Assembly (NCBI GenBank): GCA_963402885.1 | Contig: OY727102.1 | Location: 18,414,001 to 18,478,000 of the forward strand | Direction of reading: 5' to 3' | Length of the DNA stretch: 64,000 nucleotides | Origin: Antedon bifida | Taxonomy: Eukaryota; Echinodermata; Crinoidea; Comatulida; Antedonidae | Shown: piece after piece, positions 54,512 to 64,000 of the stretch | Position numbering within the stretch: position 1 is the first letter of the stretch | Layout of the letters: each line of letters opens with the position of its first letter | Notes under the pieces: model-generated | What the model was told of the DNA's origin: nothing | What the model saw: the letters and a program-made list of their open reading frames with translations, nothing else | The model's database searches: none | Position numbers and translations under genes: made by a program

Positions 54512-57500
54512 CTAAAAAAAAAAAAAGTTTTATGAATAACAAGGTCAGAGGTCAGGGGTCATTTGGTTTATAGATTGGGTACAATTCATAAAATTTCACT
54601 TGGTATTTGGCATCCATTTCATATGAAGTCATTTGTTGCAACTGTCAGTAAAGGTATATAGGCTTGCTATCAAAGGTTAATTAATGTATTTAATATCTGG
54701 TAACTTCATTGATGAAGACAGGAATTGTGCACGGCAATAAAAAAAATACAATTTATCGGCCTTCTCTACGCTGTAATAATAAATAAACCTGAATGACTGT
54801 TAGCAGCATTGATGAGTGGCCATTAGATGCAATACATAATGTTCAGAATCGGTTAGTAGAAATGTATAAACACACACAGTAGATGTTAGAGTCTTTTTTA
54901 TGTTAGTCCACCAGTCAGCATTTCGATATTTTTGTCTGAAAATACGTATGAAACGCCATATGTGCCAAAATATTTATCTTTTTACTAATTTCAGTCTAGA
55001 ACTTAAAGTAGATGTATGTGTTATTTAGCAATTAATGTTAGTAAACGTAATGTAGTATTTCATTAACAGCAACGATATAGACATAGAATTATTGTCATCA
55101 ATAATCAATAATATAGTACAACTTATATTAATGATGATGTCATGGCTGCAATACAGTAGTTGTCACTAGCAATGGGTTTGTGCTCCTTGAAACTCAATTA
55201 ATCCTTTAAATAGATCTCTAATCTCTTTTATACATTTTAACAATTCCTAATTGATGCAAATTTTCCCATAATTCGTTTTCTGCCTTATTATCGTGGTTTG
55301 CAAAAAATCTATGTTTCTGGTAAGTTTTTTCATAATAATGTTCAGAGAACTTATCATAGCTTCCTCCAAAACCATAAATATCAATCTGTAACACAAAAAA
55401 CGTTGAAGATAGTTAAATACGAATGTATGTTTCATGAAAAGATATGGTAAAAACAGTTGGAAGAAGTGTTCATCAGAATGAGGATATGGAATAAAGATGA
55501 AAGGTCATCATTCAAGAATAAATCAGATCAGAGGATCAGATAAGGTCAAATACAGGCAGTAAGTTCAAATAAGATAACCATCAAATAAGGCCAGGGTCAA
55601 ATAAGGTCTATGTCAAATAGAGACAGGTCAAAATAAGATCAAGGTCAAACAAAGTTAAATTTCAGGGTTAAGTAAGGCTATGGTCAAGCAAAATCAAGTA
55701 AGGTCAAGGTTGAGTAACAGTACTAATATGACAAGTTGTAAAGACGATAAGACTCCGTACAAATAAAAAGAATAACATTGGAGTAATTTAGAATATGACA
55801 TTTTTGTGATCAACACCACGACTTCTACCTCCAGCATCTGTATTACCAGCAAAAAAATAATTTCTAATTTCACTGCTTACTACTGTAGTCTAGTAGTTGT
55901 GTCTTCTGTATATACCTATAGAGTATGGGCTCTAAAATCTAAGGGGATTTGATATCACTGTACCTTTTACAACACATTGTAAAAGCACCTACCCATTGTA
56001 ATGCTCTAGGTAAAAGAATATGGTATAGTTGCATTTAAAGTAGTAAATAGATATTATATACGTCATCTGATTGGTCTAGTTATTGCCACGCCCTCGACCT
56101 ATAGACTGGCTAAACTGCGCATGTCTGTTTCATCCTCAATAATGATGATGATGATGGACTGAGCCGTCGAATCCGACAGATCATGTTTTTCTCTGAAAAC
56201 TTTCTTATAATGAATAAACTATATTATATTTCATCTTCAATAATACAACCAGATCTGTACACACATGCAACATGAAGATTTTGTAGCTAGCCCTAGCCTA
56301 CGATGGTTAACTTCGGTAGAAGTAGTTGAGTTATAGGATTTAGTCATTTTAGCGGCCAGTAAAAATATGAAGAAACAAATAAAGTATGCTTTAGGAATAT
56401 TATTGCATATCTGGAACTATCTGGATTATCAAATGCATGCCATTTGATGATGTTTGCTTCTTTGCAGCGAAAGAACGATGAACTGTGCCACTAGCTAACC
56501 TAAGAGTACACCAACCAACCAAGTCCATATTATGTGTTCACTTCGGCCTAGCCTACAACCGAATTGTGTGGTACGGTAGAAAACAAATATTTACTTTTAT
56601 CGAGGCATGGTAAAAATATAGCCCTCCTCTGATCTGGAGATACTCTATACTATATCCTTTGACTCGAGATATAGTATACAGTAGTCTCCAGATCACCTTG
56701 GGCTATATTTTTAACCATGCCCCTCAGCCCAGTCAATATTTGTATAGTATTAGTATAGTAAAACATGGTATTCTAGTTTTAGGATAGATATCATTGGTAT
56801 AGTATAGTGGGATCGGTATATAGCAGTTTATTAATATTAGGTTTTTGTATAGCATTAGTATTGGTATGTGTAGTAAGTATTGGTATAGTATTATATTAGT
56901 ATACAGTAGCAATTGGTAGTTCATTCATGCAGCATCACATATAAATACCGTATATACTCGAATAAACACCCGCTTTGAATAACCCCCCACGGCCTTTATT
57001 TATTTACAACACATTTCTATTTGTAGTAGAAATCATTGATTGACATGATCTACAATTTTCCAAGCATTTTGATACAATTTTTACTGTATTTATATCACTT
57101 CTTGATATTAATTGTGTTGTATTGTTTTAATTTCTATGGGGTATTTATGTGTTGATATAAGTTTGCGGTACACCACGTATATTAGTTCTGAAAAGAACTG
57201 TTGAGTTTCTCGACGTTTTGATCAATATGCTTTGATTGTCCTCAGATATTTATGTGATTATACATAATAAATGCCTTCTTGAATAAACGATTCGCAGCTA
57301 AAACTCCTCTGAACATGGGCGTTTATTCAAATAAATACGGTAGTACAATATTTATATCATATTATATTAATAGTAATATTGGTTCATATAATAATGTAAT
57401 TATATTATAGGCCAAACATTTACTATCTACCGATGTGATTAGGTGAGGATTCTATGTACGTCAGAACGTAGGCATATAGTAAATAAACTTCAATAGTATT

Positions 57501-60500
57501 TACTATTCCCTGTAAAAATTCCCTTTTTACATGGCCTGGCCTCTGCTTTGGTTTTTGATTTAACGGAACCGGCGGATAAATTGAATACAAATTTACTTTA
57601 GAAAAGTTGGTGTATTTAAATATTTGCTCTATAATATAAAACAGAGTTCTGGTTAAAACTATAGGCAGAGGTACCTTAAATATGGTAGGCACAGAGTCAT
57701 AGTTTTAACCAGAAACTTAAAATAGACATATATTTGTATATAGAGGCTTCCACTAGTATGCAATGCAAAGGTAAAGTGCAACAAAAGTAATTTGACCAAT
57801 CACAATGCGACAGATCATAATCCATTGTGTCATGATTGGTCAAATTCGCTGCCAGCCAATGGATTTTTGGTTACATTTAACTATTTATTATGTTATTTTA
57901 TAAGTGAAAACATTTTTGTTTTCGTTTTTTTTTGTCTACAGAAGTGATTAACTACAAAATAACCTATTCAAAGTCTGATTTAGTTAATCTTCATTTTTCA
58001 TGTTTTTGGGGGACAATACATCTTTAATAAAGTGTCTCGCAGGAGTATTCCTTAACAATAGGTGTTCTACTGTATATAATAGTAAACAATCAAACTAACC
58101 TGATCACATGTATGTAATGCCGTCAATAACATAATAGCACCTGTTGTAGGACGATGTACATTTTTATGTTGATGTTTTGAATTCACCCAACTAAACAAAC
58201 AATAGAAAATCAATCAAAATTAAAATTTGAATATCAAATCCCAAATACAATTAATTAGGTTTGGTCTAAAGTGAGACAATTCAGCCCATAAAGTGGGACA
58301 TTTCGGTTCAAAATTTGCCGGATCGTCTTGGGGTCAAACCTTCCTGGAATCATACAAAACACTACCTTGTTGTAAAAATGACAATAAATACTATCGTATC
58401 GTATTGTAAACACTACGCCTAGATTTAGATGTAGAAGGAAGGGTACTGACTGCCTTTCTAATGCCTTGTTAATTGTGCAGTTGTGCAATCTTTCAAATAT
58501 TATTGCAAGTCATAAACATTCATTATTTTGATATCTTATGTAACCATTTCTGGCTGTTTTGTAGTCTCTGCTGTCTTTTAATATGATTGGTATTTCCAGT
58601 TTTCTTAAGCTCTGTCTACACTATCAAACTAGTTCGACAAAAAAGGTGTGATGTGCCCAAATATGGTAGTGATATTCCCAAATATAGTAGGGATATGACA
58701 TCATCATGTGCATATATGGGTGCATCACATTTCCTTACCTCCATTTAAGATATCTTTCAAAATCAGGATGTACGACCTTTACATTCTCCTTATTTAATCC
58801 TTTTGGAAATTTTGGAGGACTCCTGAAATAAGAAAATAAACAGATTATGTTTTTTTTTTATTTTCACACCATCCAACAGTAGCAACATGACTAGCTTGCC
58901 AACTGTTTCAGTGGCCAATGAGTGAGAAGTTAAAGATGTAATGTCTCCCAAAAAAATGAAGATTAATCAGACCTTGAATGGTTATTTGTAGTTTTAATAA
59001 AGTTAATCCCTTCCATAAAACAAAAAAACAAAAAAAATAATGTTTTCTCATATAAAATGACAAAATAAATGGTCAAATTCAATCAAACACTGATTGGCTG
59101 GCAGAAAATTTGACTATTTTTTGCTTTAAATTACAGTTTTTTCAGGTAAATACATTTTTTTTCGATTCAATTTTTGTTCAAAGTCGATAGCTATTATGTG
59201 ACATTAAAATGGCATATTCAACAAACAAAATTTAACAAATTATTTTTTCAGAGTACAATGCATCTTTAAATAAAAATTGTATATAGCAAGATGTGCTACG
59301 TCTATTGCGTTAACATACCTATGGTATTTTCCGCTGCTATATCCTGGAGGTTTATCATGCAAAACTGCATTTAAATATTCATACGTCCATGGACTATCAG
59401 CAAAAAATAAATATCTTATTCCCTGAAATAATTAAAAATGTAATTATTAATAATAACAAAATTGAAAAACTGAATTAACAAAATAATCAGAAATATTTTG
59501 ATTTAATCAACACAGGTACACTAGTGTGATATTGACTTCACGTTGAATGCACTGTAATTGATTGTATAAACATACTACTTGTGGTCTTGCCACAAAAAAC
59601 AAAAACCAACTACCAGCTGAATAAATACCGTTTCACTGCACAGATATTTACTAACTTGCTTTTATTGAAATGAACATAAGTTTTATTTTCTTGTGCTTTT
59701 TTTGTTAAATGACCAAGTGACCAACCACAAGAAATAGTCATGTGACAACAAGCAATGGTTGTGTGACCACAGGCAATACTCATGTGACCACAGGCAATGA
59801 TCATGTGACCATAGGCAATGAGTTTTGTAATAAATACAGATCACAGCACTACAATACTTTTACAAACCTCTTGATAAGGCGGTGAACGAAATCCATAACG
59901 CGCACTTCCCCGTAACGTGTTAGATAATGTGATCAACGTAAAACAGTAAAATGAAGTACGACTACCAACGTCTTCTTCAAATCCAGTCGTTAGTGCTGTG
60001 TTTACCCTAAATAAATAAGAGTATTATACAAATATTGCCTGCTTAGAGGTGAAATACAACATCTGGCATTTACAAGGGAATGGTATTTTACCTAACCAAA
60101 TCACGTTCATGTATTTACATAGGTTATGTAATATAAATAAGTACATTTTGTCTTCATTATTGATCAATTATTAACTGATACTAGAACATCTGCATATTAA
60201 ATTTCAAAATTTGAATCGTGGTTGGTTTGGACGGCTTTTTTTATTATCCTCACAGATTTCTTCATCTTTAATAATTTACTTGATTCATTTTCAGTATATC
60301 ACAATTATAATTTCTTGTATTCTATGCCTGTACATTTGTATATAAATGATTAAAATATATTTTTCCCATTTTTAATCAATGAAAATATTTTATTTATTTT
60401 ACTGCAATATATTGTAAGTCACTACTCAAACAGCATACAAGGTTTTGTGAACATTTGATGAGTTATACTGTAGCATTGCATCTGTTAGGTTATTTCAATA

Positions 60501-62233
60501 AAAAATTTAATTTCAATCAAAAAAATTAATCAAAGGCAAGGATCAATTTTTATTAGAATCGAACATTTTATATCACGTACAGTGAAGTTACAAAATGTTC
60601 TGTTTACAGTTTTAGCGAAACGTAACCAACAAAAATTGTTATCAGCAATCGACGGATAACCAATTAAAAAAAAGTTTAGGTAGCATCATTAATATTGAAC
60701 TGAAACTAAAGGAAATTAAAGGATGTATGGTTCACTGGTCAAATAGCGACTAATGTTATGCTGACATTTAGGTGGTCGACTAATTCTCGTTTTTTAGCTA
60801 ATTGGTACTCTCTAGCTGTGTTCCATTTGGAAAACTACTCATTTTTTAGCTAAATGGTACGCTCTGTATGTCTTTGTATTTATTTCATTTGATACTTTTT
60901 AAATACTGTATTGTTATTGTTATGAGGTAGAACCTCTTCTACGAAAGAGTGTCCTTATGTTACAAAAGAGTGTACCAATAAATTATTATCATTATGTCAG
61001 TTTATTTGTATAAATATTTCTTTGATCTAAATGCCTTTCACTGAGCTAATATATCGGTACCTGGGCAACTACTCTCTGACCGAGTTAAACGTCGCATTCT
61101 CTGTACGAAAACAATTCATTGAGGCAAATGTGATACTCTGGGCTTTACACAGTAAAGATATACAGTATGGTATATTTTTTTCGGCCACTCACTCACTCAT
61201 GGGTAGCAATTACCTATACATATTTGTACTTCACCAAAGCTCTATATACACTATCAAACTTTATGTGACAAAAAAGTATGATGTAGCCAAATATGGTAGT
61301 GATATGCTTAAATATGGTAGTGACATGACATCATCATGTCCATATATGGGCACAGGTTTTTGTCACATAAAGTTTGATAGTGTAAACAGAGCTTAACAAT
61401 TCACTTATTTGTACTAAGATTACCTGAACACATAATCATGGGCATCAATTTCTTGCCCTTTTCTTGATCCATTCATAATGCCTCCATTACCTATGATAGC
61501 ACAAGTGATACAGCCTCCTTTTGGTTTTCCGTTATTTAACCTATCATCAAACATGTATCGGTTGTTAGGTGAAGATAGTCCTTCCAATGCCCCCTTCACC
61601 TCTGCAGAAAAAGATACAATATTAAATAGTAAATGATGTATCTCACTTTGGGTTTAATCCCACTCCCTACTTTATGTTTGATTTCACAAACAGGCATATC
61701 CCCAGGTATAGTCCCAATATCAACTTTTGGTATGAATGTAGGCCTCTCTCTAGCAGGTTCAGAGACGGAAATTCTTACCAATCATTTTTTTTCTGAACCA
61801 GGGTTTTCCGGGTATAGTTCCACCCCCCGAAGTCGGCCCAATTGTGTGTTCTAGGGGGGTGGGATTATACCAGAGGATATACAGTATTAATGCAATAATT
61901 CTTTTTGCTACGCGATGTGAAAGCTTTGTCTACACTATCAAACTAGTTTGACTAAAAAGTGTGATGACATTCCCAAATATGGTAGTGATATGACATTTTT
62001 TTGTCACATAAAGTTTGTAGTGTAGACAGAGCTTAAGTCTGCTGAAATTGAAACGTGTACCTACCGTCTGTATCAGAATCTAGATATCCATATACACCAT
62101 GATATTTACTTAATCTTTGAAACTCAGAATTTGAAAAATGTTTATCCCAGATGAGGACCGGCATATCAGCAATGTACCTAGACTGCATTTCAGGCATTGT
62201 CATCATTTTGCGTCTTACACTCGTTGGACAACT
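54341..62233 (-). CDS. GT29 sialyltransferase, ST6GALNAC1/2-like (partial, 5' end missing, two alternative last exons)
   Basis: Exons in order: 62233-62065, 61601-61424, 60006-59868, 59422-59319, 58822-58739, 58190-58100, then either 55385-55218 or 54511-54341. Phases agree throughout. The visible part is 310 or 311 residues. It covers motif L (CITCAIIGNGGIMNG... through IDAHDYVFRVNTA), motif S (HRPTTGAIMLLTALHTCDQ), motif III (EHYY) and motif VS (HDN-x2-E). Motif L C87/C90 and the motif S Cys give the usual disulfide. These make it a Golgi CMP-sialic acid transferase; the wording CPTSVR, NGS(R)KGQEIDAHD and TALHTCDQ is closest to ST6GALNAC1/2, which add alpha-2,6 sialic acid to O-linked GalNAc. 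The acceptor in this animal is inferred only. The N-terminal signal anchor and stem are not in the visible exons. Confidence 0.88.
54512..55217 (-). other. Spacer between duplicated terminal exons
   Basis: AT-rich with no recognisable element; the duplicated similarity is confined to the coding exon and the first bases around the stop. Confidence 0.55.
55218..55385 (-). CDS. Sialyltransferase last exon, proximal version
   Basis: Acceptor GTGTTACAG, 55 codons, stop TAG at 55218-55220. Carries IDIYGFGGSYDKFSEHYYEK and ANHDNKAENELWENLH, that is motif III and motif VS intact. About 72% identical in protein to the distal version. Confidence 0.88.
   Translation of the reverse strand: MDIYGFGGSYDKFSEHYYEKTYQKHRFFANHDNKAENELWENLHQLGIVKMYKRD
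55540..55716. repeat. Degenerate minisatellite (AGGTCAAATAAG)
   Basis: About a dozen irregular copies of AAGGTCAAATAAG with spacing 12-20 bases. Confidence 0.8.
56602..56726. mobile_element. Foldback palindromic element
   Basis: Left arm GGCATGGTAAAAATATAGCC then GATCTGGAGA; right arm TCTCCAGATC then GGCTATATTTTTAACCATGCC. Arms of about 50 bases with a short loop and few mismatches. Confidence 0.8.
56738..56920. repeat. Degenerate (TAGTAT/GGTATAG)n microsatellite
   Basis: Irregular runs of GGTATAGTATTAGTATAG. The minus-strand Tyr/Leu/Ile-rich frame through it is an artefact. Confidence 0.75.
56946..57343. mobile_element. TIR element (TACCGTATATACTCGAATAAAC) with nested repeat
   Basis: Left end TACCGTATATACTCGAATAA, right end TTATTCAAATAAATACGGTA, inverted and about 28 bases long. 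The interior at 57146-57247 is a copy of the repeat at 8715-8835, apparently inserted into the older element. Confidence 0.8.
57835..58027. mobile_element. MITE family B, truncated copy
   Basis: Starts at TTGGTCAAATTCGCTGCCAG and runs to an intact right end, GGGGGACAATACATCTTTAA. Confidence 0.8.
58100..58190 (-). CDS. Sialyltransferase exon f (motif S)
   Basis: Acceptor GTTTGTTTAG, donor GTTAGT, ending in phase 0. Encodes WVNSKHQHKNVHRPTTGAIM then LLTALHTCDQ. Confidence 0.93.
58605..58733. mobile_element. MITE family A, right-truncated at a splice donor
   Basis: Left end TTAAGCTCTGTCTACACTATC and full core up to CATATATGGGTGCATCACAT. The homology stops 5-6 bases before exon e, so the right terminal repeat is missing. 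Confidence 0.88.
58739..58822 (-). CDS. Sialyltransferase exon e
   Basis: Acceptor TTATTTCAG, donor GTAAGG. Encodes SPPKFPKGL and VKVVHPDFERYLKW, the HPDF block typical before motif S. Its 5' splice site abuts a truncated MITE. Confidence 0.88.
58931..59269. mobile_element. MITE family B, full copy filling an intron
   Basis: Left end TTAAAGATGTAATGTCTCC, right end GTACAATGCATCTTTAA. Occupies 339 of the 496 bases of the intron between exons d and e. Confidence 0.87.
59319..59422 (-). CDS. Sialyltransferase exon d
   Basis: Acceptor TTATTTCAG, donor GTATGT. Encodes GIRYLFFADSPWTYEYLNAV and onward, matching the inter-motif region RYIFIPSN... of ST6GALNAC enzymes. Confidence 0.88.
59423..59867 (-). 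other. Sialyltransferase intron with short tandem repeat
   Basis: Contains the minisatellite at 59726-59822; otherwise AT-rich. Confidence 0.6.
59726..59822. repeat. Minisatellite, ~22-bp unit x 4-5
   Basis: CATGTGACCACAGGCAATGA with variants (GTGTGACCACAGGCAAT, CATGTGACAACAAGCAATGG). Confidence 0.85.
59868..60006 (-). CDS. Sialyltransferase exon c
   Basis: Acceptor TTTATTTAG, donor GTTTGT. Completes motif L (RVNTALTTGFEEDVGSRTSF) and continues to SARYGFRSPPYQE. Confidence 0.9.
60007..61423 (-). other. Sialyltransferase intron b-c (1.4 kb)
   Basis: Holds a family A MITE at 61235-61396 next to the donor of exon b. A plus ORF (61031-61396) is partly MITE sequence and not a gene. Confidence 0.6.
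61235..61396. mobile_element. MITE family A copy near a splice donor
   Basis: Ends AAAGCTCTATATACACTATC and GATAGTGTAAACAGAGCTTAA. The right end lies 27 bases from exon b. Confidence 0.9.
61424..61601 (-). CDS. Sialyltransferase exon b (motif L)
   Basis: Acceptor TTTTTCTGCAG, donor GTAATC. Encodes most of motif L: CITCAIIGNGGIMNGSRKG then QEIDAHDYVF. Confidence 0.93.
61918..62036. mobile_element. MITE family A, short copy near a splice donor
   Basis: Ends AAAGCTTTGTCTACACTATC and TAGTGTAGACAGAGCTTAA, with an internal deletion. The right end lies 28 bases from exon a. Confidence 0.9.
62065..62233 (-). CDS. Sialyltransferase exon a (first visible)
   Basis: Acceptor TTTATATAG, donor GTAGGT. 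Encodes SCPTSVRRKMM and MPVLIWDKHFSNSEFQRLSK, the region just before motif L. Its phase requires at least one upstream exon. Confidence 0.85.
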
Positions 62234-64000
62234 CTATATAAAGCACAAATTAACATTTTTGTAATGTACAGAAGAAAAGTTTATTTTGTTTATTTCCAAC
62301 GAACAGTAAACTTAAGGTTCACCACTCACAGGAGGAAACAATGAATATCTACGAAACAAAAAATAATAACGCAACCAATCAGAGCTCAGAAAATGAGTTG
62401 TAATCTGTTCATGATCACTCATGCGAATCGAAAAGCGCAGCAAACACGCAATGGATATGAAAATCGCAGGTATTCACTCTTGTGCTTATTTTATATCCCA
62501 TTCCAGTATCATTTTTTATTGTATTTACTTTGATTAATGGAATAAAAATGTCGATGATTGATAAAAAAAAATTTACCTAGTGGAAAATATGCTTTAAGAG
62601 GACACCTTCGGAGCTATTTTCGCTTTAAATAACTTTTACAAAATAATTCTGTGTTGAATCAATAAAAGTATTTTGACTTCATAATATCTAAAACACTGAA
62701 TAAACACTGCTAATTTATGTAAAATATGACACAGAGTGCAGAACTTAAATTAATCAATAAGTAGCTACAAAAAATCTATTATTTTATAGACTATTACATC
62801 GCAGCTGTTGACGCTATTAAGAGGACAAATATTGACACATATGGCATAACAGACAATAACAAACAATTTAATTAAGTTAAAAACATCAAAGATTTACAAT
62901 CCAACTCAAATTAATTAGAAATTGGTAAAGCAATTGTTGGTGTAGTTTATGCATATCATGTTTATAATTAATACTAATAAATATATTAAAATTTAAGCTT
63001 GTTAAGCTCTGGTTTTCCATTAAGCAAATTTGTTTGTGTGAATTGAATTAAAAACGTTAGTTTATTAATATTACATAGCCTATGTAAATACGTGAACGTG
63101 ATTGGTTGAAACTGCATCACATGACTACCGCTGCGAGGATCGTAAATCGTATATATCCTCGATATCGTCAAACTACTAATTTAAATGAAGCGAAAATAAC
63201 TCAAAAGAGGTTGAATTCGCAGTCGTAATTATTCTTTTATCTTCCAAATCTCTTTCTGCAACAAATTCTAACTCTTTGAGTTTTTTTTGCTTCATTGAAA
63301 TTAGTAGTTTGAAGAATTAGTACTTTTTGCGACCAATCAGAACTCGGAAATTCGAAAAGCTCAGCAGACACGATATGGAATTGAAAATTGAAGCTATTCC
63401 CTCTTGTAGTGGAAAACACTACCACCATTTTTTTCTAATTAAATTAGCCTAGTGGAAACCAGGCTTTAAAAATAAATTAAAATGGGCTTGGTTTTTTGTT
63501 ATTAAAGTGTTTACATTTAAACATGAATCAATTTGTTTAATCTGACTAAAACCATAAATAATTAATATGTAATAAAATCATAAACATAATTTTATTGTGA
63601 TCCAAATGAATTAAGTTATGAATAAATTTCTTTTTTGTTGATCCAATACAGATAAGTAGAGTATTTGTGAAATGCAGTAAGTACTACTATATTTTTAATT
63701 TTTTTATTTTCTTGTATTTCTTAATCTACAAAAAGAAATTAATAAATTATAATTATCACTTGCGAATATTTGTTTTTAAAACACTAAAAAAAGTTAAATA
63801 ATAATAATGTTTAATATATATACAGTAGTGCAGGGCGCCTCTAAGCGGTGAATAATCAACAGAAGAAAAAAAAAAAAAGTTTTTGCAGATGTTTGCTGTT
63901 TTATAACATTCAATGTTTTGCTGAATTTTTGATATTATCAACATAATTTATTCATTTATTCACATTTTTTCTTATAGTATCGATTATGGCTGCGTGAGAA
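62234..64000. other. Upstream region of the visible sialyltransferase exons
   Basis: No upstream exon with a signal anchor was recognised. Contains a TIR element (63003-63469) and a related half-copy near 62360-62605. The minus ORF at 63237-63428 lies inside the element. Confidence 0.5.
63003..63469. mobile_element. TIR element (TTAAGCTCTGGTTTTCCATTA)
   Basis: Left end TTAAGCTCTGGTTTTCCATT; right end AGTGGAAACCAGGCTTTAA. Near 62580-62605 a similar right end (AGTGGAAAATATGCTTTAAG), preceded by the same AACCAATCAGAGCTC-type block, marks a second, partial copy. Confidence 0.65.

Larger units (their letters stand above)
55386..58099 (-). other. Last intron of the sialyltransferase gene
   Basis: Contains a degenerate minisatellite (55540-55716), a palindromic element (56602-56726), a TATAG-rich microsatellite (56738-56920), a TIR element with a nested repeat (56946-57343) and a truncated family B MITE (57835-58027). 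Confidence 0.6.

Noticed and set aside
61031..61396. Plus-strand ORF of 121 codons
   Set aside because: Its second half is MITE family A sequence and the first half has no recognisable signature.
63237..63428. Minus-strand ORF considered as the missing 5' exon of the sialyltransferase
   Set aside because: Lacks a signal-anchor helix, lies within a TIR element, and shows no suitable donor in phase 0.

Overview
This is an AT-rich piece of an animal nuclear genome. Genes are split by GT-AG introns, and introns and spacers are full of short inverted-repeat transposons, satellites and minisatellites. The gene set fits an invertebrate deuterostome: an Hv1-related voltage-sensor protein of the TMEM266 type, a FAM151/menorin protein, and a GT29 sialyltransferase with ST6GALNAC-type motifs. 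An echinoderm is my best guess, but that is inference; no species marker was tested.

Layout, left to right. Positions 1-3712 are the edge of a tandem satellite (about 20 monomers of about 185 bp), each monomer carrying a long palindrome, followed by decayed satellite and AT-rich spacer. Positions 5814-41014 hold a minus-strand gene of 11 coding exons, 542 codons plus stop, whose splice phases all agree; it encodes a four-helix voltage sensor, a coiled coil and a long Ser-rich tail (TMEM266/HVRP1-like). Positions 43765-49137 hold a minus-strand FAM151/menorin gene (4 exons, 534 aa) with a signal peptide and a hydrophobic C-terminus. Positions 54341-62233 hold the 3' part of a minus-strand sialyltransferase gene whose 5' exons lie beyond the right edge or were not recognised. 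It has two tandemly duplicated versions of its last coding exon, both with intact acceptors, the same phase and their own stop codons.

The three genes share one strand but are not an operon; each has kilobases of spacer. Two products (FAM151 and the sialyltransferase) belong to the secretory pathway or cell surface; the third is a membrane voltage sensor. I see no functional link beyond that.

The mobile fraction is dominated by two MITE families. One begins TTAAGCTCTGTCTACACTATC (about 12 copies of about 110-170 bp). The other begins TTAAAGATGTATTGTCCCC (about 300-360 bp, plus fragments). Three copies of the first sit 5-30 bp from 5' splice sites of the sialyltransferase gene. Most open reading frames over 60 codons elsewhere are chance or repeat-derived. 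The observations most worth following are the duplicated terminal exon, the altered S1 and S4 residues and a PKA-anchoring-like helix in the voltage-sensor protein, the palindromic satellite, and the MITEs at splice donors.
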